DNA of 57,318 bases, taken from assembly GCA_018883245.1 (NCBI GenBank), contig VEQL01000016.1, positions 1 to 57,318 of the forward strand. Direction: 5' to 3'. The stretch is from Chthoniobacterales bacterium (GTDB taxonomy: Bacteria > Verrucomicrobiota > Verrucomicrobiia > Chthoniobacterales > JACTMZ01). Positions 25,650 to 35,144 of the stretch are shown here, in pieces (within the stretch, counting starts at the first letter, position 1; every line of letters starts with the position of its first letter). The position numbers were made by a program, and so were the translations under genes. Under the pieces are notes generated by a model. That model worked only from the letters and a program-made list of their open reading frames with translations, made no database searches and was not told the DNA's origin.

Positions 25650-28217
25650 TCAGCCCGCTTCGCCGGGGAGGCGGATGGCTGCCGTTTGGTTGAGCGTGTC
25701 CGCAGTCAGAACAGCCCCGGTCGAGGACATGTCGATAAGACGCACGCAGCCGGCGAACTTAGCTCCCGGTGGCGTCTTGCTCACGGCGGCACTGAACCAC
25801 TTCTCGTCGATCATGTTGCCCGGCTTCCCGGGGAAGCACGCGAGGTAAAGAAGGTCGTGTTCCACAAGATCGTTGAAGAAATGGGTTCCGAGCGACACGT
25901 CAGGGACAAGACCGGCGTGCATGGCGACGATTTCGCAGACCGCACATGCAAGCGCGATGCGCCCCGAACGCACGGGAATGCCCAAGGCAGGCATGGCAGT
26001 TCCCCATCGTCCCGGGCCGATAAGCACAAGGTTCCGGGCTGGATCGTGTGCCTGGGTCAGGTTTTCGATCAGTCGCGCTACACCGTAACGATCCTGCTCG
26101 TGCAGTGCGGCATACGAGGCCGTGGGAACATAGATGATGTCATCGACGGGGATTTCGCGTCCCAAGCCGATTACCGCACCGCGCGCCAAGAGTATGGCGC
26201 GACCTGCCGGAGGCTTTGCAGCGGCCGTCAGGGGCAGAACGTGCTTTCGCACTTGGAATGTCCGGCACTGCAGGAGATTGATGGCATAATTCTCGGGATC
26301 GAGAAAATTGATGGTGAACTCGATGTCCACGGGCGCATCGTATTCGGCTTCGAGAGCGGAGAGCATCCGGCGGAAATCGGCGACGACGCCCGTGTTTTTG
26401 ATGAGGCGGTTGAATGTCACCCACGGCTGTCCGCTGTCGAAATCGACGAAGTGGCGGACCGGGAAATCGCCGCAGAGCGGAACCAGATCCTCCACCGGCC
26501 GCGAAACCAAAGCGCGTGCGCCGAGATCGATCGCATCCATGCGTCGCTGGGAATGGTCCCGCTGCTCGTCGAGCGAAGTTTCCGGGCGGCGGAGCGGGGC
26601 GGAAAGACTCACCAGCCTCGTGTAGTCATCGTCGGCCCGGTCCACGGCGCGCGTTCCCAAGCCGAAGACCAAGCGCACGACGCCGGCTTCCGGATCGATG
26701 TCGGGATGCCACGACCATGGGTTGTAGGAAAGCCCGACTCCCGCCGCCTGCGGAAAAAAGAAGGATCCGCGTTGCCGCCCGGACACGCGCATGATCAGCA
26801 GGGCCATGCGCTCCTCGCTGGCAAGAAGATTGCGAGCTTTGCGGTAAAGGATGGCGTCCGGATCCAGCACGCTCGCATAAACCTCGCGCACCGCGTGGAG
26901 CAGAGCCTCCAAGCGTTCCTCGCGCGAACCTCGGTTCGCAAGGAACACGCTCTCGTATTTTCCGGAAAAGGCGTTGCCGCGCGCATCCTCGAGGATCGAG
27001 CTGGATCTCACGATACAGGGGCGCTCGCCGAAGTAGTCGAGCATGCCCTCGAATTGGAGCAACACATCGGGCGGGAAGACCCCCGTGAGGATCCGGCGAC
27101 GCCCATCCTCGAGTTCTTCAGCCGTGCCTTGGCCGCTTTTTTGGCGTTCGCGTATCCACCAGACGCCGTTGCGCACGAGAAAGGTGACAAAGACCTCCGC
27201 GCCGACAAAAAACGAGTCGTGGACCTCGAGCCTCGCGGCGACATCGGGTTCGCGCTCGCGCAGGATGCTGCGCGAGACCAGCATTCCCAAAGCTTTGCCT
27301 CCGATCGAGCCGATGCCGATCATGCGCTGCCGGATAGATTGGAAGTCCTCGAGCCCGAGCCATTTTTCCACCAGTGCCGCGATGCCCGAGCGGTGCACGC
27401 GGAATGCGGCACGGACCTTGTGCAGGAGCGCGGCTTCCTCGGCGGGGGAACTGATGCCGGTTGCTCGGCCGGCAATGAGGCGGTCCATTTCCTGATACAT
27501 ACCGTCCCAGTAGCCGGAGCGCCTGTTGCGCATGAGCCGCGGCCAGCGGGTTTTCGAAAGGATGCGGGCGAGCACGGCGCTTTCCTCCACCGGGACAAAC
27601 TCGCCGCCCTGCTGCTCCACATGAAGCGTGTCCATCACATCCTGCGAGCGATATTGGACCTTGATCGGGCGGATATAGAAGCCTCCGTCCTGCGTGAACA
27701 CCTCGAGAAAGAATTGCGTGGTCCTGCGGATCGGCTCGATGGCATGGATCGAGTGCCGGTCGCGCTCGATGGCGAAGTAGGTGACGGTATGCAGGTCGAA
27801 AAGCCTCGGACACGTGAGGACGAAAAAATTGCCAAGCGCCTGGTCGGAGAACCATGCGTCGGCAAGGCTGCTCAGCGAGTCGAAAATGTAAACCGTGCCG
27901 GGGCCGCAGTCCTCAATGATGCGATGCACCTCGCGCACAAAGTGCTCAAAGCCGGGCGTCGGATCGATCTCATGCACGCGGATCGGATAAGTTCCGGGAA
28001 AAAGCGGGGCGTGGCGGGCAAACCGGAAGTAAACGACCCGCCGGCCTGCCTCGCGCGCGGCCTTTTCGTAGGGCTGGACCAACCGGGCATAGTCCTCGAT
28101 GCAGTCCACGCCCCAGACAATGTTGTCACCGGGCCGGATGCCGTGGAGCACGGCGTCAAGTCCTGGCAGACCGGTGGTGGCAGCGGGAGGAGGGGAATCT
28201 CCGGAACCCGCGGTCAT
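25650..28217 (-). CDS. PEP/pyruvate-binding-domain protein with KaiC-like N-terminal domain
   Basis: This 855-residue protein carries the ATP-grasp PEP/pyruvate-binding domain of PEP synthase and pyruvate phosphate dikinase (about 340-700), shown by IVRSSSILEDARGNAFSGKYES and further downstream by GLGTRAVDRADDDYTRLVSL. The phosphohistidine swivel domain and C-terminal PEP-binding barrel of true PEP synthases are not recognisable. The first 200 residues resemble a KaiC/RAD55-type ATPase (GLPGLDAVLHGIRPGDNIVWG), but the Walker A lysine motif is missing. It may be a phosphotransferase of unknown substrate; PEP synthesis is unlikely. The ATG at 28217 removes a non-conserved extension that would enter gdhA. 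gdhA ends 25 nt upstream on the same strand, so co-transcription is plausible. Confidence 0.75.
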   Translation of the reverse strand: MTAGSGDSPPPAATTGLPGLDAVLHGIRPGDNIVWGVDCIEDYARLVQPYEKAAREAGRRVVYFRFARHAPLFPGTYPIRVHEIDPTPGFEHFVREVHRIIEDCGPGTVYIFDSLSSLADAWFSDQALGNFFVLTCPRLFDLHTVTYFAIERDRHSIHAIEPIRRTTQFFLEVFTQDGGFYIRPIKVQYRSQDVMDTLHVEQQGGEFVPVEESAVLARILSKTRWPRLMRNRRSGYWDGMYQEMDRLIAGRATGISSPAEEAALLHKVRAAFRVHRSGIAALVEKWLGLEDFQSIRQRMIGIGSIGGKALGMLVSRSILREREPDVAARLEVHDSFFVGAEVFVTFLVRNGVWWIRERQKSGQGTAEELEDGRRRILTGVFPPDVLLQFEGMLDYFGERPCIVRSSSILEDARGNAFSGKYESVFLANRGSREERLEALLHAVREVYASVLDPDAILYRKARNLLASEERMALLIMRVSGRQRGSFFFPQAAGVGLSYNPWSWHPDIDPEAGVVRLVFGLGTRAVDRADDDYTRLVSLSAPLRRPETSLDEQRDHSQRRMDAIDLGARALVSRPVEDLVPLCGDFPVRHFVDFDSGQPWVTFNRLIKNTGVVADFRRMLSALEAEYDAPVDIEFTINFLDPENYAINLLQCRTFQVRKHVLPLTAAAKPPAGRAILLARGAVIGLGREIPVDDIIYVPTASYAALHEQDRYGVARLIENLTQAHDPARNLVLIGPGRWGTAMPALGIPVRSGRIALACAVCEIVAMHAGLVPDVSLGTHFFNDLVEHDLLYLACFPGKPGNMIDEKWFSAAVSKTPPGAKFAGCVRLIDMSSTGAVLTADTLNQTAAIRLPGEAG

Positions 28218-28242
28218 CTTTGGTCCGTTTCCGGTAGTTTTG

Positions 28243-29640
<1,398 letters not shown>

Positions 29641-29666
29641 TTAAACGACCTTTCCGGCCTGGGCAA

Positions 29667-29687
29667 ACTATTAGCCGGCCTAATAGT
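29667..29687. promoter_or_regulatory. Palindrome in the gdhA upstream region
   Basis: ACTATTAG (29667-29674) and CTAATAGT (29680-29687) form a perfect 8-bp inverted repeat with a 5-nt GC spacer. It lies between the end of the CNMP-decarboxylase gene and gdhA, 75-95 nt before the gdhA start. It stands out as an A/T-rich arm pair in G+C-rich DNA. It could be an operator for gdhA or a terminator for the upstream gene; the T run after it is poor, so an operator is somewhat more likely. Confidence 0.4.
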
Positions 29688-29726
29688 CTTCGGGCGCTCG
29701 GTCGCCCCATCAGCAGACCACTGGAT

Positions 29727-31475
29727 TCAGCGCTTTCTGCGCTGCGAGTCCATGCTTTTTAGCAACTGACGCGCAACGTGTGCTTGGGCGGGGAGATTTC
29801 CGATCTGCTGCGCGATAGCCGACGCCTCAGGGCTCGCAAATTTCAGGCCGGAGGCATTGATCCGGCTGTGCTTGAAGCTCCCCGGTTCTTGGTTCTTGGT
29901 GTTGATGACGTGCGCGAGTTGGTAATGCCAGGGGGAAAGCGGCAGGCTCACGGAAGGTCCAACGGATTCGCCCGTGCCATTGTTCAAGATGAACCAATAA
30001 AGATTTTCCGGGTAATCCGACGAAAGGACTTTTTCCATCTCGTTCATCACCGCGTTCTGGTCGCCGTCGATGGCAACGAAGACTTGGTCGGGGTTCGATT
30101 TTGCCGCGCCCCAAGCAATCGCCAGGGTGCTGCCCATTCCGCCGGCATTTTCAAAGGTGTATTCCGTCAGGCGCAGACCCTGCATCGCGCGCGGATTGAA
30201 CCCGTTTCCCACGATGTAGAAAGGATCGAGGTGCGTCATTTGTGCATGGATGTTGCAGAGCGCGTCCTCACGACTGATGAGCGGCTCTTTTTGAACATCG
30301 GCGAAAGGCTTTCCTTTTCGGGCCGTGATTGCCTCGTAACTTCCCGGGTCGAGGTAAGGGACGATATTGTCGGCGACGCGTTTCAAAGAATAATTTCTGG
30401 AGAACCCCGGCGGCGAAATGCGAAGGCACGAAAGATTTCCACGTTTCGCGTCCTCGATCGCTTCCCGCAAGTCGCGCAGCAGGCCGACTCCGCTCCTTTG
30501 GCCGAAAACATGCTCTTCGCCCAAGGTGTTGCGGTTGTCCGCATCGGTCACGTCGCCCACAAGGATGTGGGGTTCGCTGTCATCAAGCAGGGCATCGAAC
30601 CCGCGCCAACTGGATATCACCAAACCGGGGACGCGATGGACCAGCATTACCGTGCGCAGATAATCCATGGCATTTGTGAATCCGCTGTTCTGCATGGACA
30701 TGACGGTGAGTTTGCCTGTCGCCAACCAGCGCCCGACGGCGACCGCGGGAATGGATCGTTCGGACGGGACGACCCAGCGGTTCACTTTTCCCGCGCTAGC
30801 AAGGTCGGAGATGTATTGGTCCATGGTGGCGAAAACCGAGTCCGCCACGAGGCAGAACGTGTCCATCCCCGACGCGACGAACTCATCGACGATTTCCTTT
30901 TCCGTGGGGACGGTGGAGAGGAACTCCTCGGCCCACGAAGAAGCGAAAGGGCTGTGGCCGGCGACGGCGCGAGCCACGAGATTCTCCGCCTCCGATGCCG
31001 TGGTCTCCGGCGAAACGTAGCTGAGCAATCTCTCGTTGGTATCGTGCATTTTGCGAGCCATGTCGCGCGCGATGATCCGCGAGAAGGCCAAGGCGGCGGC
31101 CGGGGATGTTTTCCCCAGCGCGGTGTAAGCTTTCTTGGAAAGCCAGTGCACGGAAACATGGTCCTCCGCGTAAACGCTAGCGGATCGTCTGGGCACACCC
31201 GCCAGCGACATCTCCCCGACAAGCTCGCCGGGGCCGAGATAGCCGAGAACAATCGTGCGGCCGCCGGATTCCTGGGCCAACTCGACCCGTGCCGTTCCCC
31301 CGCGGATCAAATAACAGCCGTCGCCTTCGCCGCCTTGACGCATGATGCAAGCTCCAGCGGGAAATTCGCGAGGTTCGAGATGCGCCAACAGCTCCTGTCT
31401 TTCGGCGGGCAATAGTTGGCCCAGAACATCGGACGACGGCCGGTCGGCGTTTTGCTTGTCTTCGGGGCTTTGCAT
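29727..31475 (-). CDS. Cyclic-nucleotide-binding domain fused to a phosphonopyruvate-decarboxylase-like ThDP enzyme
   Basis: This 582-residue protein has two parts. Residues about 15-145 are a cyclic-nucleotide-binding domain of the CRP type, with GELVGEMSLAGVPRRSASV at 83-101 matching the phosphate-binding cassette. Residues about 185-582 resemble phosphonopyruvate/sulfopyruvate decarboxylases: PSERS at 237-241 holds the catalytic-type Glu 239, SMQNSGFTNAMDYL follows, and the diphosphate/metal site is GDQ (471-473) with NN at 498-499 and GTGESVG after it. The usual GDG is thus GDQ. No CRP-type helix-turn-helix is seen, so the sensor probably controls the enzyme. The substrate is unknown; no PEP mutase gene is present. 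ATG 31475 is 10 nt after the next upstream gene. Confidence 0.8.
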   Translation of the reverse strand: MQSPEDKQNADRPSSDVLGQLLPAERQELLAHLEPREFPAGACIMRQGGEGDGCYLIRGGTARVELAQESGGRTIVLGYLGPGELVGEMSLAGVPRRSASVYAEDHVSVHWLSKKAYTALGKTSPAAALAFSRIIARDMARKMHDTNERLLSYVSPETTASEAENLVARAVAGHSPFASSWAEEFLSTVPTEKEIVDEFVASGMDTFCLVADSVFATMDQYISDLASAGKVNRWVVPSERSIPAVAVGRWLATGKLTVMSMQNSGFTNAMDYLRTVMLVHRVPGLVISSWRGFDALLDDSEPHILVGDVTDADNRNTLGEEHVFGQRSGVGLLRDLREAIEDAKRGNLSCLRISPPGFSRNYSLKRVADNIVPYLDPGSYEAITARKGKPFADVQKEPLISREDALCNIHAQMTHLDPFYIVGNGFNPRAMQGLRLTEYTFENAGGMGSTLAIAWGAAKSNPDQVFVAIDGDQNAVMNEMEKVLSSDYPENLYWFILNNGTGESVGPSVSLPLSPWHYQLAHVINTKNQEPGSFKHSRINASGLKFASPEASAIAQQIGNLPAQAHVARQLLKSMDSQRRKR

Positions 31476-31485
31476 GACGCGGCGA

Positions 31486-32088
31486 CTACAGTCCGGGTAT
31501 TTTGCGCAGGGGCCTTTCAATACGCACGGCAAACGCGTTGTTTGTCAGTGCAAAGAGGACGTATTGGGAAACCAGACTGACCAGGGCGATCCACTGCGCC
31601 GGGGTGAGTGCATCTTGCCAGCGCCGCCAAACGCCGGCGCGGATCGTGCGATGCTCGACGAGTTCATCCGTGAGAAGAAGCAGCCCGCGCTCTTTCGGCG
31701 GGAAAACACGGCCGAACTTGCCGCTCCTCACCGCTGCAAGTTCGGCCGGCTGGACACCGAATTCGCGGGCGACCGGCACGTGGTGCTTCCAGACATACTC
31801 GCATCGGTAAAGAACAGCCATGCGCAGTATGATGAGCTCTTGCTCGCGGACCGTAAGCCCCATGTGCAGCTTGCAGCCCACCCAGTAATCGAGAAACGGG
31901 CCGAAAATTTCCCCGTTGTGCATGAGCGTTCCGAGAACGTTCTTGGGGAAAAGTTTTCCTTTGAGACCAGCACCGGGAATCCGGGCGAGTGCGTGCGCCC
32001 ATGACTTTTTCATCTTCTCCATCGGCAAAGCCGCCAGTCTGGGGCTGCCCGCGCTGCGCTTGTGCTTTTTACGGGGCTTCGGGCGCAT
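31486..32088 (-). CDS. Carboxymuconolactone decarboxylase-family protein
   Basis: This protein of about 200 residues fits the carboxymuconolactone decarboxylase/AhpD fold. The core reads GLTVREQELIILRMA followed by YRCEYVWKHHV, near residues 89-115. It has a single Cys in a CEYxWxxH arrangement, not the CxxC of AhpD peroxidases, so AhpD-type redox activity is unlikely. The start is uncertain: ATG 32088 is used, but ATG 32022 or a TTG at 32181 are possible. It is directly upstream of the CNMP-decarboxylase gene with a 10-nt gap, so the two are probably co-expressed and may act on the same compound. Confidence 0.7.
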   Translation of the reverse strand: MRPKPRKKHKRSAGSPRLAALPMEKMKKSWAHALARIPGAGLKGKLFPKNVLGTLMHNGEIFGPFLDYWVGCKLHMGLTVREQELIILRMAVLYRCEYVWKHHVPVAREFGVQPAELAAVRSGKFGRVFPPKERGLLLLTDELVEHRTIRAGVWRRWQDALTPAQWIALVSLVSQYVLFALTNNAFAVRIERPLRKIPGL

Positions 32089-32200
32089 GTGCAGAGACGT
32101 CACGAGTGAGGAAAGGTTTATGATTTCAGGGCTGTGCGAGGTCAATGGCAATGTCGCCGCGGCCTCGCCAAATCGCGGCAAGTGCGTTACGTTTAAAAAT

Positions 32201-32629
32201 ATGAAGGTGTCGGCTGATGCCCCTTCAGGGGGGCGGCCTCATGTTTCGCGTTCGACGTTGCCCCGGGTGCTGAACATCTTGCTGTGGCTTGTTTTTTGCG
32301 GAATGTCTGGAACGGGTCTTCTGCTCGCCTTCCGCCTTCCGCCCGGGTCACGCGGCGGGGCCGGACTCGCAGCCATGGGGTGGGGACGTCACGACTGGGG
32401 CTGGCTGCACACATGGCTGTCATATGTCTTTCTGGTTCTGATCGTCTCGCACCTTGCGCTCCACTGGCGTTGGCTCTGGCAAGTGGCGGCCAGAAGGCAT
32501 TCGTGGCCGCTGGTGGCCGGGTTCGGAACAGGACTCGCGATCATACTTTTTTTGGCGCTGCAGCCTGTGGCGAAACGCGGACCGCATCATGGTGGCCCCA
32601 AACATGAGGACGCGGCGCAGGTGCGCTAG
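32201..32629 (+). CDS. Small membrane protein, DUF4405/cytochrome b-like
   Basis: This 142-residue protein has three hydrophobic segments (about 24-44, 68-90 and 100-119). The second contains GWLHTWLSYVFLVLIVSHL with histidines spaced as in DUF4405/cytochrome b561-like domains, and ALHWRW follows, so heme binding is possible. The ends are polar, with a His-rich tail. The ATG at 32201 follows an A/T-rich patch that may hold the promoter. No redox partner is next to it; the divergent neighbour is the carboxymuconolactone-type gene. Confidence 0.6.
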   Translation: MKVSADAPSGGRPHVSRSTLPRVLNILLWLVFCGMSGTGLLLAFRLPPGSRGGAGLAAMGWGRHDWGWLHTWLSYVFLVLIVSHLALHWRWLWQVAARRHSWPLVAGFGTGLAIILFLALQPVAKRGPHHGGPKHEDAAQVR

Positions 32630-32698
32630 TTAAGGACTGGCTGCGCTTCCAAGAGGCAGCTTCAGCGGTTCCACTTGCTGCATGAGAACGCCGGGTCG

Positions 32699-33484
32699 AT
32701 GATGCCAGTTGCTATGGCCCGCCCCCGCCAGAAACCCGGCAGCCTCCTTCGTTCGTCCATGGTGAAACTTCTCAGGGAGGCGCGGCGGGCCGTGGAGACT
32801 TTTGACGATGACCCTTGCGGCAAAGCACATTTGATCCGCACGCGGGTGAAACGTCTGCAATCCCTTTCGCGATTGGTGCCTCATGCCTCTTTGTGGCGCG
32901 AAGATTTCCTGCGTCCGTGCGGCGAACTCAAAGACATTTTTGCGCCGACACGAGACGCAACGATTGTCGGTGCTTTGGCGGAAAAATACGCGCCCGGCAG
33001 AGGTTCGCAGCTGCTCAAGCCACCCAAACCCGACCTTAAGGCGGCGGCAAACCGAGTGCTGGCGGCACTCCTGGAGATTGGGCGCTTTTCAGGATGGCAA
33101 GCCGCGGATTGGGAAGGCATCGCCGATCGCGCAACGGGAACCTACCGCGCGGCGCGCAACGCATGGAAGCAGGCACGGCGGAAGAACGCGTCTGACACCG
33201 CATTCCACGAATGGCGACGAAGGCTGAAGCGCCTGCTATACCAGTGCGAATATCTCGGCGGACGGGCAAGGCTCGCGCGATTCACCGCTCGTGTTGACCG
33301 ACTGGGCGAAATCCTCGGAGAAATTCAAGATGTCTGCCTCGCCGAAAGTTGGCTGCAAGACCAAGGCCTGCACGTTCCCGCGGACCTTGCCCGCAGCAAA
33401 GAGGTCTTGAGGCATGATGCAGTGCGCAGGGGAAAATCGCTTCTTGTGCACAAGCCCAAAGATTTTCGCAGAATGCTCAAGTAG
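32699..33484 (+). CDS. CHAD-domain protein
   Basis: This protein of about 261 residues is a CHAD (conserved histidine alpha-helical) domain, a basic helical fold that binds polyphosphate in characterised members. Typical elements are HLIRTRVKRLQSLSRLV near residue 42, FAPTRDATIV near 84, and FHEWRRRLKRLLYQCEYL near 170. It lacks the CYTH triphosphatase domain often joined to CHAD. Two adjacent ATG codons (32699, 32702) are possible starts. The gene stands alone between two minus-strand blocks and is convergent with dapB, 29 nt away. Confidence 0.8.
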   Translation: MMPVAMARPRQKPGSLLRSSMVKLLREARRAVETFDDDPCGKAHLIRTRVKRLQSLSRLVPHASLWREDFLRPCGELKDIFAPTRDATIVGALAEKYAPGRGSQLLKPPKPDLKAAANRVLAALLEIGRFSGWQAADWEGIADRATGTYRAARNAWKQARRKNASDTAFHEWRRRLKRLLYQCEYLGGRARLARFTARVDRLGEILGEIQDVCLAESWLQDQGLHVPADLARSKEVLRHDAVRRGKSLLVHKPKDFRRMLK

Positions 33485-33513
33485 GGCGGCGCCGGGAATG
33501 GGGGCCGGACCGG

Positions 33514-34257
33514 CTACTTGAGACCGAGAACATCCTGCATGTCGTAGAGGCCCGGCGGCTGGTTAGACGCCCACTTTGCGGCGCGCAGTGCCCCGCGGGC
33601 AAACGTATCGCGGCTCGAAGCTTTGTGCACGAGTTCCAGTCTTTCGCCGGGTGCCGCAAAAATGACCGTGTGATCTCCGACGACATCACCTCCGCGCAGG
33701 GCATGCACCCCGATTTCGGAGTCTGTGCGCTCACCGACGATTCCGGCGCGGCCATGCCGCGCCGCTTCCGCGTAGTCGAGATCGCGAACCCCGGCCAGAA
33801 TTTCCGCGAGGCGGCGCGCAGTGCCTGACGGAGCATCTTTTTTGAGGCGATGATGCATTTCCACAACTTCCAAGTCGAAGCCGGGCCCGAGAATTTCCGC
33901 GGCTTTGCGCGTGAGCCAGAACAAAGCATTCACACCCACACTGTAGTTGGGCGAGAAAACCAGCGGGATTTGTTTCGCCGCGAGCTGAATTTGTTCGCGA
34001 TCCTTCTGCTCGTGACCCGTGGTCCCGATAACGAGGGTCTTGCCCGCGGCCGCACAATCGCGCGCCACCTGCGGGGTTACATGCGTGGCGGAGAAGTCGA
34101 TGACCGCATCACAAACGCGCAACGCGTCGGCGAAGTCATCGCCAGCATCGACTTCCGCTACCACATTCAGGGCAGGGTCTTCTTCAGCGCAGCAGATCAG
34201 CGCCCGGCCCATCCGGCCTTTGGATCCATAAATGCAGAGACGCAGAGGCGGCTTCAT
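33514..34257 (-). CDS. dapB: 4-hydroxy-tetrahydrodipicolinate reductase
   Basis: DapB reduces 4-hydroxy-tetrahydrodipicolinate with NAD(P)H in lysine and diaminopimelate synthesis. The 247-residue protein has a Rossmann start (IYGSKGRMGRAL), a FSPNYSVGVN segment and the catalytic EMHHRLKKDAPSGTA motif near residues 138-152. The length is normal. It overlaps dapA by 4 nt (34254-34257) and is last in a dapF-dapA-dapB order, so the block should yield meso-diaminopimelate for peptidoglycan. Other steps of the pathway are not in the window. Confidence 0.96.
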   Translation of the reverse strand: MKPPLRLCIYGSKGRMGRALICCAEEDPALNVVAEVDAGDDFADALRVCDAVIDFSATHVTPQVARDCAAAGKTLVIGTTGHEQKDREQIQLAAKQIPLVFSPNYSVGVNALFWLTRKAAEILGPGFDLEVVEMHHRLKKDAPSGTARRLAEILAGVRDLDYAEAARHGRAGIVGERTDSEIGVHALRGGDVVGDHTVIFAAPGERLELVHKASSRDTFARGALRAAKWASNQPPGLYDMQDVLGLK

Positions 34258-35132
34258 GAAAGCAGACCGAGATCTTCGAGAGTCTTCCGGACGATCGCTT
34301 GGTTGTCGGCGGACATTTCCACGAGCGGAAGCCGCAATGCGGGTGAGAAGCCGGATGTCAGCGAGAGCGCATACTTGACCGGCGAGGGATTGCTCTCGAT
34401 GAAAAGGTTTTTGAACAACGGGTAAAGCCGCCGGTGGATTGCCGCGGCCTGGTGCATCTGGCCCGCACGCGCGGCACGGACAAGATCGGCAACGGGGGCC
34501 GGGACAAGATTCGAGGCGACACTCACCACTCCGACTGCGCCGACCGACATGAATGGCAATGTCAGCGAATCGTCGCCGGACAGGATTTCGAACGCGTCCG
34601 GGAGAGATTGCCGCAACTGGCTTACCCTCTCAACCGAGCCGCCAGCTTCTTTGATTGCCACGATGTTCGGACATTCTTCCGCCAAGCGGGCAACCACGGG
34701 AACTCCGATCTCGATGCCGCAGCGTCCGGGAATACTGTAGAGGACAAGGGGAAGCTTGGTAGCGCCGGCGACGGCCCTGAAATGTCGGTAAAGCCCCTCC
34801 GGCGAGGGCTTGTTGTAGTAGGGTGCAACGACCAGGACGGCATCCGCTCCGGCTTGCTCCGCATCGCGGGTAAGGCTGACTGCCTCGTCAGTCGAGTTGG
34901 ACCCCGTGCCGGCAATCACTTTGACGCGGCCACTCGCGGTCGCGACCGCAGCTTTGACGACGTCGCGGTGTTCCTCGTGGGATAGCGTGGGCGATTCGCC
35001 CGTGGTGCCGACAGGCACAACTCCATCCACGCCCCCCGCGATCTGGGCCTCGATCAACTCACCAAAGGACTCGTAATCGACCGAGCCGTCGCGGAACGGC
35101 GTGACGAGGGCTGTGTGGGTTCCTGCAAACAT
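34254..35132 (-). CDS. dapA: 4-hydroxy-tetrahydrodipicolinate synthase
   Basis: DapA condenses pyruvate with aspartate semialdehyde. The 292-residue protein is an aldolase-type TIM barrel with GTTGESPTLSHEEH near residue 43, VLVVAPYYNKPSPEGLYRHF near 100, the catalytic Tyr in LVLYSIPGRCG and the Schiff-base lysine in NIVAIKEAGGS. The Asn usually next to the catalytic Tyr is Ser here. The start is 12 nt after the dapF stop and the stop overlaps dapB. Confidence 0.96.
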   Translation of the reverse strand: MFAGTHTALVTPFRDGSVDYESFGELIEAQIAGGVDGVVPVGTTGESPTLSHEEHRDVVKAAVATASGRVKVIAGTGSNSTDEAVSLTRDAEQAGADAVLVVAPYYNKPSPEGLYRHFRAVAGATKLPLVLYSIPGRCGIEIGVPVVARLAEECPNIVAIKEAGGSVERVSQLRQSLPDAFEILSGDDSLTLPFMSVGAVGVVSVASNLVPAPVADLVRAARAGQMHQAAAIHRRLYPLFKNLFIESNPSPVKYALSLTSGFSPALRLPLVEMSADNQAIVRKTLEDLGLLS

Positions 35133-35144
35133 CGGATCAGTGAA

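Noticed and set aside
29778-31415. 545-codon plus-strand open frame
   Set aside because: It is antisense to the CNMP-decarboxylase gene, whose own frame has clear motifs.
29727-31475. Phosphonate biosynthesis locus
   Set aside because: Only the decarboxylase-like gene is present; there is no PEP mutase or aminotransferase, and the sensor fusion and GDQ motif argue against a simple assignment.
31486-32088. AhpD alkylhydroperoxidase
   Set aside because: The CxxC redox motif is missing; only one Cys is in the active-site helix.
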